64,000 bases of DNA from CAJWKT01 sp964465375 (GCA_964465375.1 CAYXIJ010000006.1:1-64000), one strand, 5' to 3'. Numbered from the stretch's first letter, positions 43,715 to 53,379 are shown. Numbers and translations are program-made. The notes: a model not told the origin generated them from the sequence alone.

Positions 43715-46456
43715 ATGAAACAAATTCTTTGTGCTCTTTTCTGCTTCTTCCTTTTGGCAGCAAAACTATCGAACGCTGCCAACCTAGATATCCCCTTCGA
43801 CGACTTTCGTCTCAATAACGGGCTTCATGTAGTTGTTCACGAAGACCGAAAAGCTCCTATCGTCGCAGTTTCGGTTTGGTACCACGTAGGGTCCAAAAAT
43901 GAGCCAGTGGGAAAAACTGGATTTGCCCATCTGTTTGAGCATCTGATGTTCAACGGGACAGAAAACTACAACGACGAGTACTTTAAGCCCCTGCAGGAAG
44001 TCGGCGCAACAAGTATGAACGGCACAACCGACTTTGATCGGACCAATTACTTTCAGACGGTTCCCACAACGGCACTGGATCTCGCACTCTGGCTTGAGTC
44101 TGACCGCATGGGTCACCTGCTAGGCGCCCTTGACCAAGAAAAGCTGGATGAACAACGGGGCGTGGTACAGAACGAGAAACGACAATCAGAAAACAGGCCC
44201 TATGGAACCGCGTTCAGGCATATCATGAAAAATGTATTTCCAGCTGGTCATCCCTATTCCTGGACACCGATAGGATCTATGGAAGATTTAAACGCCGCAA
44301 CCCTAGAGGACGTGCGGGAATGGTTTCGAACCTACTACGGCCCTAATAACGCGACGCTGGTGTTGGCGGGTGACATAGATCTCGCAACTGCAAAAGAGCA
44401 GGCCCAAAAATACTTTGGGGACATTCCCCCTGGCCCCCCCCTTTCAAGAATAGAAACATGGATACCAACATATGAGCATGACCGACGAATGATTCTAGAG
44501 GATCGGGTTCCTCAGGCTCGTATTTATAAGGCTTGGGCAATTCCAGAATGGGGTACAGACGAATCTGATTGGATATCCCTAGCCGATGCGGTCCTTACCG
44601 ACGGGAAAACATCCCGCCTCTATCAGCGCCTAGTTTATGAAACCCAGGTAGCTACTGGGGTAGGCTCATTTCCGTTAATCGGAGAAATGGCGGGTGTCTA
44701 CTCTGTCTTTGTTACAGCGCAGCCCGGCCAAGACCTAGCAGAAGTGGAGCATCTGCTCGATGAAGAAATGAATAAATTTCTAGATGAGGGACCAACCAAG
44801 GCAGAACTTGCGCGAGTAAAAACTCAAGCTCGTACCTCCTTTGTCCGGGGCACTGAGCGAGTTGGTGGCTTCCGAGGAAAATCAGGCATTCTGGCCGAGA
44901 GCGCAGTTTTCGGTGGTCGGGCGGATGCCTTCAAGGACTCCCTGATCCTGCTCGAGAATACCGAACCTGAACATCTCCGGAATACTGCGAAGGCGTGGCT
45001 TTCCAAGGGAGCCTTCATTTTGGAGGTTCGGCCCTATCAGGACCAGCTACACGCCAGTGGCCCCGGGGCTGACCGTTCTGAGCTGCCTCTTCCGAGTTCC
45101 TTCCCGAGGGGATCCTTCCCCGAACTCCACCAATCTCAGCTTGAGAATGGCCTTCGACTGATAGTAGCTGAACGGACCGGAGCACCTACCGTCGAGTTTA
45201 GTCTGCAGATTAAGGCCGGTTATGCGTCGGACCAGAATACCCGCCCAGGGACAGCTAACCTAGCAATGAGCATGCTAGATGAAGGGACGGACAAAATGGA
45301 TGCGCTGCAGATCAGCGAGACAATTGCCCGTCTGGGGGCGCAGCTGAGGACCGGGGCGAACCTAGACTACTCATTTGTCAGCCTTTCAGCACTCAAAGAA
45401 AATATGGACGAATCACTGGAAATCTACGCCGACGTGATCCTAAAACCTGCATTCCCTGCAGACGAACTCGAACGGCTAAAAAATCTCAGTATCTCCGCAA
45501 TTAAACGCGAAAAAACAAGTCCCATGAGTACTGCGCTCAGGGTTTTTCCTAGGCTTCTCTATGGCGAAGGCCACCCCTATTCAATGCCCTTGACCGGCTC
45601 AGGAACCGAAAAATCCGTGGCCGAGATTAGTCGTGAAGATCTGCTCGACTACCATACGGATGGATTTAACCCCAGAAACGCGACCATGATCGTCGTCGGC
45701 GATATAACTCTGGACCAAATTCAGTCAAAACTTGAAAGACTTTTTTCGGGGTGGAGCGGAAAAAATATTTTGGAAGAGGAACTAACAGAGGTAGCACTCC
45801 CGAATCGTCCCCGTGTGTTCCTGATTGATCGGCCAGATTCCGAGCAGAGCACTGTTATTGCTGGACACTTGATACCGCCTAAATCAAACGATAAAGAAAC
45901 TGCTGTGCAAACGATGAACGACATTCTAGGTGGCAGTTTCGTTTCCAGAATTAATTTAAATCTTCGAGAGGACAAGGCGTGGTCTTATGGCGCAAGAACA
46001 ATGATCGTAGAAACAATGGCCCAGCGCCCGCTCATTGCCTATGCCCCAGTTCAGAGCGATAAAACTGCAGAGTCAATACTCGAACTAAAAAGGGAACTCA
46101 CCGATCTGGTACAGAGCCGGCCTGCAAGTAATGAAGAGATAGATACGGCAAAGAAACGCCGCACGCTAAGTTTGCCGGGTCGATGGGAAACAACCCGGGC
46201 AATCCTCAATGACATCGCTGAAATTGTGCGTTTTGGGCTTCCGGATGACTATTGGGCTCACTATGCTGACCAAGTCGAGTTATTAGATCGTGGCAGGGTT
46301 AATGAAGCAGCCCAAGCAACTCTGGCACCGGAAAATTTGACTTGGGTGATAGTGGGCGACCTTGCTAGAATCGAGACGGGTATACGCGAACTCGGACTAG
46401 GCCCAATTACATTTCTTGATGCGGATGGCAACCTGAACCCCAGAGTAGAAAATTAG
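43715..46456 (+). CDS. M16-family zinc peptidase, two tandem domains
   Basis: 913 residues with a signal peptide (to about residue 21). The first M16 domain has the inverse zinc motif HLFEH at 72-76; the distal Glu lies in the QRGVVQNEKRQSEN stretch. The second domain (from about 470, FPELHQSQLENGLRLIVAER) lacks the motif and is a structural partner, as in the pitrilysin and mitochondrial-processing-peptidase families. It probably degrades peptides in the periplasm. No clear -35/-10 pair was found upstream. Its 94-base downstream spacer leads to the ABC system in the same direction. Confidence 0.93.
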   Translation: MKQILCALFCFFLLAAKLSNAANLDIPFDDFRLNNGLHVVVHEDRKAPIVAVSVWYHVGSKNEPVGKTGFAHLFEHLMFNGTENYNDEYFKPLQEVGATSMNGTTDFDRTNYFQTVPTTALDLALWLESDRMGHLLGALDQEKLDEQRGVVQNEKRQSENRPYGTAFRHIMKNVFPAGHPYSWTPIGSMEDLNAATLEDVREWFRTYYGPNNATLVLAGDIDLATAKEQAQKYFGDIPPGPPLSRIETWIPTYEHDRRMILEDRVPQARIYKAWAIPEWGTDESDWISLADAVLTDGKTSRLYQRLVYETQVATGVGSFPLIGEMAGVYSVFVTAQPGQDLAEVEHLLDEEMNKFLDEGPTKAELARVKTQARTSFVRGTERVGGFRGKSGILAESAVFGGRADAFKDSLILLENTEPEHLRNTAKAWLSKGAFILEVRPYQDQLHASGPGADRSELPLPSSFPRGSFPELHQSQLENGLRLIVAERTGAPTVEFSLQIKAGYASDQNTRPGTANLAMSMLDEGTDKMDALQISETIARLGAQLRTGANLDYSFVSLSALKENMDESLEIYADVILKPAFPADELERLKNLSISAIKREKTSPMSTALRVFPRLLYGEGHPYSMPLTGSGTEKSVAEISREDLLDYHTDGFNPRNATMIVVGDITLDQIQSKLERLFSGWSGKNILEEELTEVALPNRPRVFLIDRPDSEQSTVIAGHLIPPKSNDKETAVQTMNDILGGSFVSRINLNLREDKAWSYGARTMIVETMAQRPLIAYAPVQSDKTAESILELKRELTDLVQSRPASNEEIDTAKKRRTLSLPGRWETTRAILNDIAEIVRFGLPDDYWAHYADQVELLDRGRVNEAAQATLAPENLTWVIVGDLARIETGIRELGLGPITFLDADGNLNPRVEN

Positions 46457-46550
46457 TTGTTCTTGAAAAAGAAAAAACTATGTGGAAAATATCCCGCCCG
46501 ATTCGCTAAAAAAGAACATTTGGGCATGTGGCCAGATAAAAATTCAGGTA

Positions 46551-47486
46551 ATGATTGACTGCCAAGGCATCACAAAAAAATATGCTCACCTAGTTGCCGT
46601 AAACGACGTTAGCTTCAAGGTCAGTCCTGGGGAAGTACTTGGTTTCCTTGGCCCCAACGGGGCCGGCAAAACAACTACCATGCGCATCATCGCCGGGTTC
46701 GTAACACCTACGACAGGCCGGGCCCTGGTGAGTGGGTTTGACGTCGAGTCCCAGAGCATGGAAGCAAAACAAAAAATCGGCTACCTACCCGAAGGTGCGC
46801 CAAGCTATCCCGAGATGACCCCCCGCTCCTTCCTCGAATTTGTCGCGGATGTGCGCGGCCTTACTAAAGGAAAAAAACTGAGTCGCCTAGAAGAGGTATT
46901 TGCGCTGCTGCACCTGGAACCTGTTCTTGAGCAAGCCATTGACACCCTTTCAAAGGGCTACAAACGACGGGTGGGATTGGCCCAGGCTATTCTGCACGAC
47001 CCGGAAGTCCTTATCCTGGACGAACCAACGGATGGACTGGACCCGAACCAGAAACACGAAGTGCGGGGCCTGATCAACCAGATGTCTAAAAACAAAATCA
47101 TCGTGATCTCCACTCACCTCTTAGAGGAAGTGGAAGCGGTATGTAACAGAGCCATCATAATCGCAGAAGGGCAAATCTTGGTTGATGACACCCCGTCTAA
47201 TCTGGAGTCACGCTCCCGCTTTCACAATGCAGTTTCTCTCAAGCTGGTTGACCCCTCCCACATAGAAGGGGTACGCGCGGCAATTGAAGCACTAAACGAA
47301 GTGACTGCGACCGAGATCGATGCTAACAACAACCGTATGACTGCCTTCCCGGCACCTAACAAGATGCCCCTGGCAGCAATTAGCGAACTAGCTACTGCCC
47401 AAGGCTGGGAATTTTCGGAGTTTCATCTCGAAAGTGGCCGGCTGGATGAGGTCTTTCGTACCATAACTGCCGGTGAAAATGTATGA
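46551..47486 (+). CDS. ABC transporter ATPase (GldA-like)
   Basis: 311 residues from ATG 46551 (an in-frame upstream start at 46482 is not adopted, because the extension lacks family similarity). Walker A GPNGAGKT is at 34-41, the signature LSKGYKRRVGLAQA follows, and the Walker B is LILDEPTDGLD. The arrangement with the permease and substrate-like proteins below is that of the Gld-type ABC-2 systems named after Bacteroidetes gliding proteins. Many non-gliding bacteria carry it with unknown cargo. The permease gene overlaps by four bases. Confidence 0.93.
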   Translation: MIDCQGITKKYAHLVAVNDVSFKVSPGEVLGFLGPNGAGKTTTMRIIAGFVTPTTGRALVSGFDVESQSMEAKQKIGYLPEGAPSYPEMTPRSFLEFVADVRGLTKGKKLSRLEEVFALLHLEPVLEQAIDTLSKGYKRRVGLAQAILHDPEVLILDEPTDGLDPNQKHEVRGLINQMSKNKIIVISTHLLEEVEAVCNRAIIIAEGQILVDDTPSNLESRSRFHNAVSLKLVDPSHIEGVRAAIEALNEVTATEIDANNNRMTAFPAPNKMPLAAISELATAQGWEFSEFHLESGRLDEVFRTITAGENV

Positions 47487-48217
47487 ACCGCACATTTGCA
47501 ATCATGCGCAGGGAACTGATCAGCTATTTTTCAACACCCCTTGCCTACGTTTTCATTGTTATCTTTCTTGTGCTGACAAGCACATTTACCTTCTACCTGG
47601 GAAATTTCTATGAGCGCGGCCAGGCAGATCTTTCGCCCTTTTTCAACTTTCATCCTTGGCTCTATCTGTTCCTAGTCCCAGCAATCAGCATGCGACTGTG
47701 GGCAGAAGAACGAAAAAGCGGGAGCATAGAACTGCTAATGACGCTACCCATCGAGCCCAGAGAAGCTGTACTAGGAAAATTTCTCGCAGCCTGGGCCTTT
47801 ATCGCCCTCGCCTTGATCCTGACCTTCCCAATCTGGATTACCGTAAACTTTCTCGGAGACCCAGATAACGGGGTCATCTTTGCGGCCTACCTTGGTAGCC
47901 TTTTCATGGCCGGAGGGTTTCTGGCGGTTGGCGCCTTTATTTCAGCGACCACAAAAAACCAGGTCATTGCCTTTATCCTCTCGGTAGTGGCCTGCTTCGG
48001 CTTCCTTCTGGCCGGGTTCTCGCTGGTCCTGGATCTTTTCTCATCCTGGGCGCCGCAGGCGCTAGTGGATGCCATCGCTAGCCTGAGCTTCCTCACCCAT
48101 TTCTCAAATATCAGCAAAGGCGTTATTGACCTCAGGGATCTTGTCTATTTTTCATTGCTGATCGCAGTCTTTCTGTACGCCAACACAATCATCTTACACC
48201 TACGCAAAGCAGACTAA
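47483..48217 (+). CDS. ABC-2 permease (GldF-like)
   Basis: 244 residues with six membrane helices. The first helix region IMRRELISYFSTPLAYVFIVIFL is typical of the family, and MRLWAEERKSGSIELLMTLPI is the conserved cytoplasmic segment that contacts the ATPase. It starts inside the ATPase stop (ATGA overlap). Eight bases separate it from the GldG-like gene. Confidence 0.93.
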   Translation: MNRTFAIMRRELISYFSTPLAYVFIVIFLVLTSTFTFYLGNFYERGQADLSPFFNFHPWLYLFLVPAISMRLWAEERKSGSIELLMTLPIEPREAVLGKFLAAWAFIALALILTFPIWITVNFLGDPDNGVIFAAYLGSLFMAGGFLAVGAFISATTKNQVIAFILSVVACFGFLLAGFSLVLDLFSSWAPQALVDAIASLSFLTHFSNISKGVIDLRDLVYFSLLIAVFLYANTIILHLRKAD

Positions 48218-48225
48218 GCCGGACG

Positions 48226-50121
48226 ATGACAACACTTCAACAACGCAAGCTCGGATTGTCCTCCCTGGTTCTGCTTGGGCTCATCTTTGTGGCAGCGGTT
48301 ATGGCCACAAATACGCTCCTTGTAGGACTCAGAATCGATCTAACCGAGAACAAACTTTACACCGTCTCTCCTGGAACGATTGCCCTTTTAGAGTCTATTG
48401 AAGAACCGATCAATCTTTATTATTTCTTCTCCGACGGCGAGACTGCCGACATTCCATTCCTTCGCGGCTATGCGACACGCGTCCAGGAAACACTCGAAGA
48501 GTTTGTGTCAGCTGCGGGAGGTCAATTGAATCTTCAGGTAATCGATCCGGTCCCTTTTTCTGAAGACGAGGACAGGGCGGTGCAGTTCGGGCTTGAGCCC
48601 GTTAGTCTGGGCACACTCGGTGATGCAATTTATTTTGGTCTGGCCGGTACCAACAGTGTTGGCGGGGAAGACGTAATCGGTTTCTTTCAGCCCAACAAAG
48701 AGAACTTTCTGGAGTACGACCTCGCCAAACTAATCTATAACCTGTCCAATCCAGACAAGACCGTGATCGGCCTTTTGTCTGATGTAAACATGACTGCGGG
48801 CTTCGATCCGCAGACCCAACAAATGACCGAGCCCTGGATGATTACCACCCAGGCCAGACAACTCTTCGAGGTCCGTGTTCTGACACCAAGCCTGACCGCC
48901 ATTGAAGAGGATATTGATCTTCTCTGGCTGGTCCACCCAAAAGCCATGGATGAGCAGACCACTTATGCAGTTGACCAGTTCGTCTTAAGGGGTGGGCGAG
49001 CCCTGATCTTTGTTGACCCTCTGGCTGAAATCGACAGTGCATCAGCCGGAAATCCAGCCATGGGTGGCTTCCCGGTACCGAGCAGCTCCAACCTTGACCA
49101 ACTTTTCCAGGCCTGGGGAGTAGTATTCTCGGCAGGCGAAGTGGTTACTGACAACATCTACGCACTGAGCATTAACGCTGGCCCCGGCCAGCGCCCGATT
49201 CGCCATCCTGGCCTAATCGGGATTCAGTCCACCTCAATGGACGCCGAGGACATAGTGACCTCTGGACTGAGCTCGATTAACCTGGGTATGGTGGGGCACT
49301 TCACGGCACAGGAAGACGCCGAAATTGAGCTGGTACCCCTGCTCACTTCAAGCACTGAGTCGGCGACGGTTGCAGCGCAAACGTTCCAGTTTCTTCCTGA
49401 CCCGGACAGTCTGCTGGATAATTTCTCGCCCACAGGCGAGACCTACATACTGGCCGCACGCGTACAGGGCCCCCTTAGAACAGCCTTTCCAAACGGGGCC
49501 CCGGAAGTTGGGGGTTCGGATGAGGCTGCGGAAACCGCTCCCGGCTCAAGCCCACAACACCTGAACTCGATCGACAGCGCAAACCTGATTCTAGTCGGAG
49601 ATGTGGACATCCTGAGTGACCGGCTTTGGGTACAAGTACAGAGCTTCCTCGGCCAACGTCTGGCCACAACTTTTGCTAACAACGGGGACTTTGTCATTAA
49701 TGCACTGGACAACCTAAGCGGGAGCGCCGCCCTGATCGGAATCCGCAGCCGTGCAACTTTCTCCCGCCCCTTCACCACTGTCGACGGGCTACGCCGGGCG
49801 GCGGATGCCCGGTTCCGGCAAACGGAACAACGTCTGCAGGCTGAACTGGACGAGACCGAACAGAAACTGGGAGAACTTCAAGCGGACAGAGACGACGAAA
49901 CATCGCTGCTGATGAGCTCGGAGCAACGGACGGAGATTCAGCGTTTCCTGGACGAGCAGGTACGGATTCGGCAGGAGCTTAGGGCTGTCCAGCTCGACCT
50001 AAACCGTAGCATTGATCAGCTTGGAACTACGTTGAAGGTGATCAACATAGGCCTGGTTCCGGTTTTGTTGACTATTCTCGCGCTAGCGATGGTATCCCTG
50101 CGCCGACGCAGGACAGGATAG
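48226..50121 (+). CDS. GldG-like ABC auxiliary protein
   Basis: 631 residues with an N-terminal membrane helix (about 14-32) and a C-terminal one (about 605-625). LTENKLYTVSPGTIALLESIEEPINLYYFFS and the large middle domain with PETxP-like repeats match the GldG/DUF4350-type family of ABC partners. A charged coiled coil (EQRLQAELDETEQKLGELQ) precedes the C-terminal helix. The protein is probably periplasmic, facing the permease. Function in this organism is unknown; the operon order argues for one complex. Confidence 0.88.
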   Translation: MTTLQQRKLGLSSLVLLGLIFVAAVMATNTLLVGLRIDLTENKLYTVSPGTIALLESIEEPINLYYFFSDGETADIPFLRGYATRVQETLEEFVSAAGGQLNLQVIDPVPFSEDEDRAVQFGLEPVSLGTLGDAIYFGLAGTNSVGGEDVIGFFQPNKENFLEYDLAKLIYNLSNPDKTVIGLLSDVNMTAGFDPQTQQMTEPWMITTQARQLFEVRVLTPSLTAIEEDIDLLWLVHPKAMDEQTTYAVDQFVLRGGRALIFVDPLAEIDSASAGNPAMGGFPVPSSSNLDQLFQAWGVVFSAGEVVTDNIYALSINAGPGQRPIRHPGLIGIQSTSMDAEDIVTSGLSSINLGMVGHFTAQEDAEIELVPLLTSSTESATVAAQTFQFLPDPDSLLDNFSPTGETYILAARVQGPLRTAFPNGAPEVGGSDEAAETAPGSSPQHLNSIDSANLILVGDVDILSDRLWVQVQSFLGQRLATTFANNGDFVINALDNLSGSAALIGIRSRATFSRPFTTVDGLRRAADARFRQTEQRLQAELDETEQKLGELQADRDDETSLLMSSEQRTEIQRFLDEQVRIRQELRAVQLDLNRSIDQLGTTLKVINIGLVPVLLTILALAMVSLRRRRTG

Positions 50122-50125
50122 GCCC

Positions 50126-51166
50126 ATGAACAATCGAACAGTACTGATACTTCTTGGTGTAGCGGCAGTGCTGATACTACTTGCCTCGCTTGGAAGTCTG
50201 CAGAAAGAGCCGGAAAGTACTCAGGCGGGCCGTCTCTTTTTCCCGGAACTGGAGTCAATCCTGGGCGAGGCAAATCAGGTAACGGTCCTAAGGGCCGGAA
50301 ATGAACCTGTCGCAACGCTGCAGCGCACTACCGAGGCCTGGACTGTTGCGGAAAGGGACGGATACCCGGCCGACTTTGCCAAGTTTCGGTCCGGCTTGCT
50401 TGACCTGGCAGAAGCCCGTGTAGTGGAGGTCAAGACATCGGACCCGGACCAATACGGCCGACTCGGGGTCGAGGACGTGTCTCAGAATATGGCGACCGGC
50501 GTCGCGGTAAGAATCGAGTCCCCGGATGACTCGGCGACTGTCCTCGTTGGAGAAGCTGAAGGGGAATACCGCTACCTCCGCCAGGCAGACCAGGCTGAAA
50601 GTTACCTGGTTGATCGGAACCCTGATTTCGGAACCGAAACGACGGACTGGCTAGACACGAGTCTTCTCGACATCAGCGGGGAACGAGTCCAGCAGGTGAG
50701 CGTTGCGCATCCAGACGGGGAAACGGTCCTGGTTCAAAAAACCGATGCGGCACAAGCCAATTTTTCCGTGGAGAACATACCCGAAGGGCGTGAACTACTC
50801 TATGACAGTGTTGCGAATGTGATGGGGAGCGTTCTGGAACGTCTGCGTTTCGATGACGTAGCAAAAGCAGGTGAAGTTGAGGACACGATTCTGGTCGAGT
50901 TTCTTACCTTCGACGGACTACACATGACAGCAGAGGCATCGGAAATCAATGACCAAGGCTGGGTTCGTTTCACGGCAAACCATACGCTGGCCGAGGCAGG
51001 CCTGGGAGCCGGGCCGGAGGAAAGCGGACCAGACGCGGAGACAGAAGTGGCTGAGCTCAACCGGCGCCTTTCCGGTTGGACCTTCCAGATCCCGAGATTC
51101 AAATATGAGCAGATGACGCGTAGCATTGAGGACCTACTGCAGTCGGAGCCTGAACCGAGCCCCTAA
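50126..51166 (+). CDS. DUF4340 protein
   Basis: 346 residues with an N-terminal helix (LILLGVAAVLILLASLGSL) and a beta-rich periplasmic domain. DUF4340 is often the last gene after GldA-GldF-GldG modules, and the pattern here (start four bases after the GldG-like stop) is exactly that. TLQRTTEAWTVAERDGYPADF and VLVGEAEGEYRYLRQADQAESYLVDR follow the family. Biochemical role unknown. Confidence 0.87.
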   Translation: MNNRTVLILLGVAAVLILLASLGSLQKEPESTQAGRLFFPELESILGEANQVTVLRAGNEPVATLQRTTEAWTVAERDGYPADFAKFRSGLLDLAEARVVEVKTSDPDQYGRLGVEDVSQNMATGVAVRIESPDDSATVLVGEAEGEYRYLRQADQAESYLVDRNPDFGTETTDWLDTSLLDISGERVQQVSVAHPDGETVLVQKTDAAQANFSVENIPEGRELLYDSVANVMGSVLERLRFDDVAKAGEVEDTILVEFLTFDGLHMTAEASEINDQGWVRFTANHTLAEAGLGAGPEESGPDAETEVAELNRRLSGWTFQIPRFKYEQMTRSIEDLLQSEPEPSP

Positions 51167-51277
51167 TAGAACAGCCTTTCCCCAGTCACAAAAACAAACC
51201 CGGCTAGATTCAATGAATGCTATCCAATGAAAATGTTAGATACGCTGATAAATGAATTAAATAACCCAGAAAATTTT

Positions 51278-51282
51278 AAGGA
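51278..51282 (+). promoter_or_regulatory. Shine-Dalgarno-like AAGGA ahead of ATT codon
   Basis: AAGGA ends eight bases before an in-frame ATT (51291-51293) that opens the lipid-kinase frame. No ATG, GTG or TTG exists in this frame between the stop at 51258-51260 and the conserved NPVSGGGK block. The spacing fits ribosome binding at ATT, as in infC. Confidence 0.4.
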
Positions 51283-51290
51283 TTAAGCCG

Positions 51291-52190
51291 ATTCCTAAAA
51301 AAAATTTTTGCATCCTAGTCAACCCGGTTTCTGGTGGCGGGAAAACCACCAAAATTTTTTCCAAAATTCAACCACTCTTTGATACTCCTTTTGTCGAAAG
51401 CACTCAGCATTTCAGTGATCATCCTGGGTTTATTACGGATTTTGTTATCAATAATAATTTGTCTGAGTTTGATGGCTTATGTGTTCTGGGTGGAGACGGC
51501 ACCATTCATGAAACGGTCCTCGGCCTGATGAAGTCAGGCCAGGGGCGAAGCGTTCCTCTGGGGATCATCCCTGGCGGAACCGGCAATGCTTTTGTTGGAG
51601 ATTTAGGATGCAAGGATCCGGTTCAGGCAGCCAATCAAATCATTGATGGCAAAGTAAGCTTGATAGATATTATGCGGATCACACAGAGAGAAGAAATCAC
51701 TTACGCATTTAATGTTATTGGCTGGGGGATGGCTTCAGACGTGAATATTCAGGCAGAACGGCTGCGGTGGCTTGGAAATAGTCGGTACTCTTTTGCAGCT
51801 GTTATAAACATTATGAAATTTTTTAAAAAACGTTGCTTGAAAATGACGTTAGCTGGTGAAGTGATTGACTGTAACAGCCTCTTCTTTGTTGCTCTAAATA
51901 CCATCCATACCGGAAAAGGCATGAAAATGGCTCCCCGCGCAAAGTTAAATGATGGCTTGATTGATACAATTTTAGTCAGAGACGTATCGAAATTAAGAGC
52001 ACTGAAAATTTTCACACAGGTATTTTTTGGAGACCATATTTCTGATCCGTCAGTTGAATATCGGCAGGTAAAAAAATTTTCTATTCATACCAAAGAAGAT
52101 TTTCTGAATATTGATGGCGAAAATACTGGTCAAACGCCGATTGAGGTTTCCATGATACCCAATGCATTGCAAATCTTTGCCGACCTTTAA
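51291..52190 (+). CDS. Diacylglycerol/lipid kinase, YegS/BmrU type
   Basis: About 299 residues if started at ATT 51291. The N-terminus ILVNPVSGGGK and the LGGDGT motif (VLGGDGTIHETVLGLM) are the nucleotide-binding signatures of the DAGK catalytic domain; GIIPGGTGNAFVGDL follows, and the beta-sandwich second domain ends near QTPIEVSMIPNALQIF. Such enzymes phosphorylate diacylglycerol or related lipids at the membrane. The first ordinary start, TTG 51459, would remove the whole NPVSGGGK region, so translation must begin earlier or the 5' end is damaged. The gene is AT-rich (23 of 60 bases G or C at 51841-51900, versus 35 at 50461-50520 upstream). Confidence 0.8.
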   Translation: MPKKNFCILVNPVSGGGKTTKIFSKIQPLFDTPFVESTQHFSDHPGFITDFVINNNLSEFDGLCVLGGDGTIHETVLGLMKSGQGRSVPLGIIPGGTGNAFVGDLGCKDPVQAANQIIDGKVSLIDIMRITQREEITYAFNVIGWGMASDVNIQAERLRWLGNSRYSFAAVINIMKFFKKRCLKMTLAGEVIDCNSLFFVALNTIHTGKGMKMAPRAKLNDGLIDTILVRDVSKLRALKIFTQVFFGDHISDPSVEYRQVKKFSIHTKEDFLNIDGENTGQTPIEVSMIPNALQIFADL

Positions 52191-52211
52191 AACTTACAGC
52201 GCACTTCTTAA

Positions 52212-52559
52212 CTAAAAATCATACTGAAAAAAAACACCACATTGAATTTGCATGGAGTTTCTTCTTCTGAAAAATTTTGGCCTCTGTTGGTGAGACGGTG
52301 AAACAAATTCAATCTGCCAATGAGGCTCGATTCTTTTTTTTGAAAAGCTAATATATTTATTTTTAGAGCGTTTTTTTGTAGCGTAGTAGATCAGACCACC
52401 AACTACAACAACCGCTGCAATAATTGCCGCCGCATTGCTATCATCGTCGTCGTGAACACATTCAGGTGGTGGGGGATAAACAGCAATACAGACCTCATGA
52501 GCTGCCCAAACCATATTTGAGTACAATGCTAGTCCAGCAATTAAAATAAGTTTCTTCAT
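52212..52559 (-). CDS. Short exported membrane protein, function unknown
   Basis: 115 residues with a signal peptide (cleavage near VWAAHE), a DDDD stretch at about residue 37, one membrane helix (AAAIIAAVVVVGGLIYYA, about 44-61) and a basic C-terminal tail rich in Arg and Lys. It converges with the lipid kinase gene at a 21-base spacer. No family recognised. The AT-rich composition matches the neighbours. Confidence 0.6.
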   Translation of the reverse strand: MKKLILIAGLALYSNMVWAAHEVCIAVYPPPPECVHDDDDSNAAAIIAAVVVVGGLIYYATKKRSKNKYISFSKKRIEPHWQIEFVSPSHQQRPKFFRRRNSMQIQCGVFFQYDF

Positions 52560-52647
52560 TCTAAAAATATATCATTCTCGGCAAGCCAAAGGGCCAAGAC
52601 AGATCGAATCAGGAATAAAAAAGAATAACTTTCGAGGAGATAAGAGT

Positions 52648-53343
52648 ATGAAAAATTTTAAAAAATTATTTGTACAACCACCTACTGCCTTGGCCTTGTG
52701 TGCAGCTGCGGTTTCTTTGAATTGCTTTGGGCAAAATCTGAGCCTAGACAGCTTGAACGGGTTACAAGCTCATAAGGTTGCACAAGAAATATCGAACCAT
52801 CTCGGCCAGACTGCTGTCCATGTTACTGATCCAGGAGATTTTACCGGGAACAACGAAGACAAGCTTGTCATCATTGAAGGTGTTGAATTTGAGGATGGCG
52901 TTATTGAGGTAAATCTTGCTGGAGCACCCGGCAGTCACGCGGGGGAAAATGCTCGTGGTTTCGTTGGTGTTGCCTTTCATATTTCTGCTGATGTATCTAG
53001 CTTCGAAGCTTTCTATTTGAGACCGACAAATGGTAGAGCTAACGACCAACTTCGTCGAAATCACTCTGCCCAATACATCTCTTACCCGGATTATCCCTGG
53101 TATCGTCTACGCGAAGAGACGCCGGGGATGTACGAGTCCTATGTTGATCTTGTGCCTGGCGAATGGATGCGAGTACGGATTGAGGTTGCGGGAATAAAGG
53201 CGCACCTTTACGTAAATGGGTCAGAGCAACCGAACTTGATTGTCAATGATTTAAAATTAGGCAATAAAACAGGTGCAATTGGGCTCTGGATAGGCCCAGG
53301 AACAGATGCTTATTTCTCTGACCTCATGGTCACCAGACAATAA
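52648..53343 (+). CDS. Exported lectin-like (laminin G/concanavalin) protein
   Basis: 231 residues with a signal peptide (cleavage near LNCFGQ). The mature chain is beta-rich: FEDGVIEVNLAG, GFVGVAFHISADVSSFEAFYLRPTNGR, WMRVRIEVAGIKAHLYVNGSEQP, IGLWIGPGTDAYFSDL. This resembles the concanavalin/laminin-G fold of the DUF1080-type (3-keto-disaccharide-like) domains. Sugar binding is possible but unproven. GGAGATAAGAG precedes the ATG. A second exported gene starts 36 bases downstream, so the two may be co-transcribed. Confidence 0.72.
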   Translation: MKNFKKLFVQPPTALALCAAAVSLNCFGQNLSLDSLNGLQAHKVAQEISNHLGQTAVHVTDPGDFTGNNEDKLVIIEGVEFEDGVIEVNLAGAPGSHAGENARGFVGVAFHISADVSSFEAFYLRPTNGRANDQLRRNHSAQYISYPDYPWYRLREETPGMYESYVDLVPGEWMRVRIEVAGIKAHLYVNGSEQPNLIVNDLKLGNKTGAIGLWIGPGTDAYFSDLMVTRQ

Positions 53344-53379
53344 TTTAAAGTATTTTTAATTGACTAAGGTTTTGCCCCG

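Noticed and set aside
51233..51286. 17-codon mini-frame (MLDTLINELNNPENFKD) ahead of the lipid kinase
   Set aside because: In a different frame from the kinase, with no ribosome site of note and no sign of a leader peptide function. It could be the relic of the real start if an indel occurred, but this cannot be shown.
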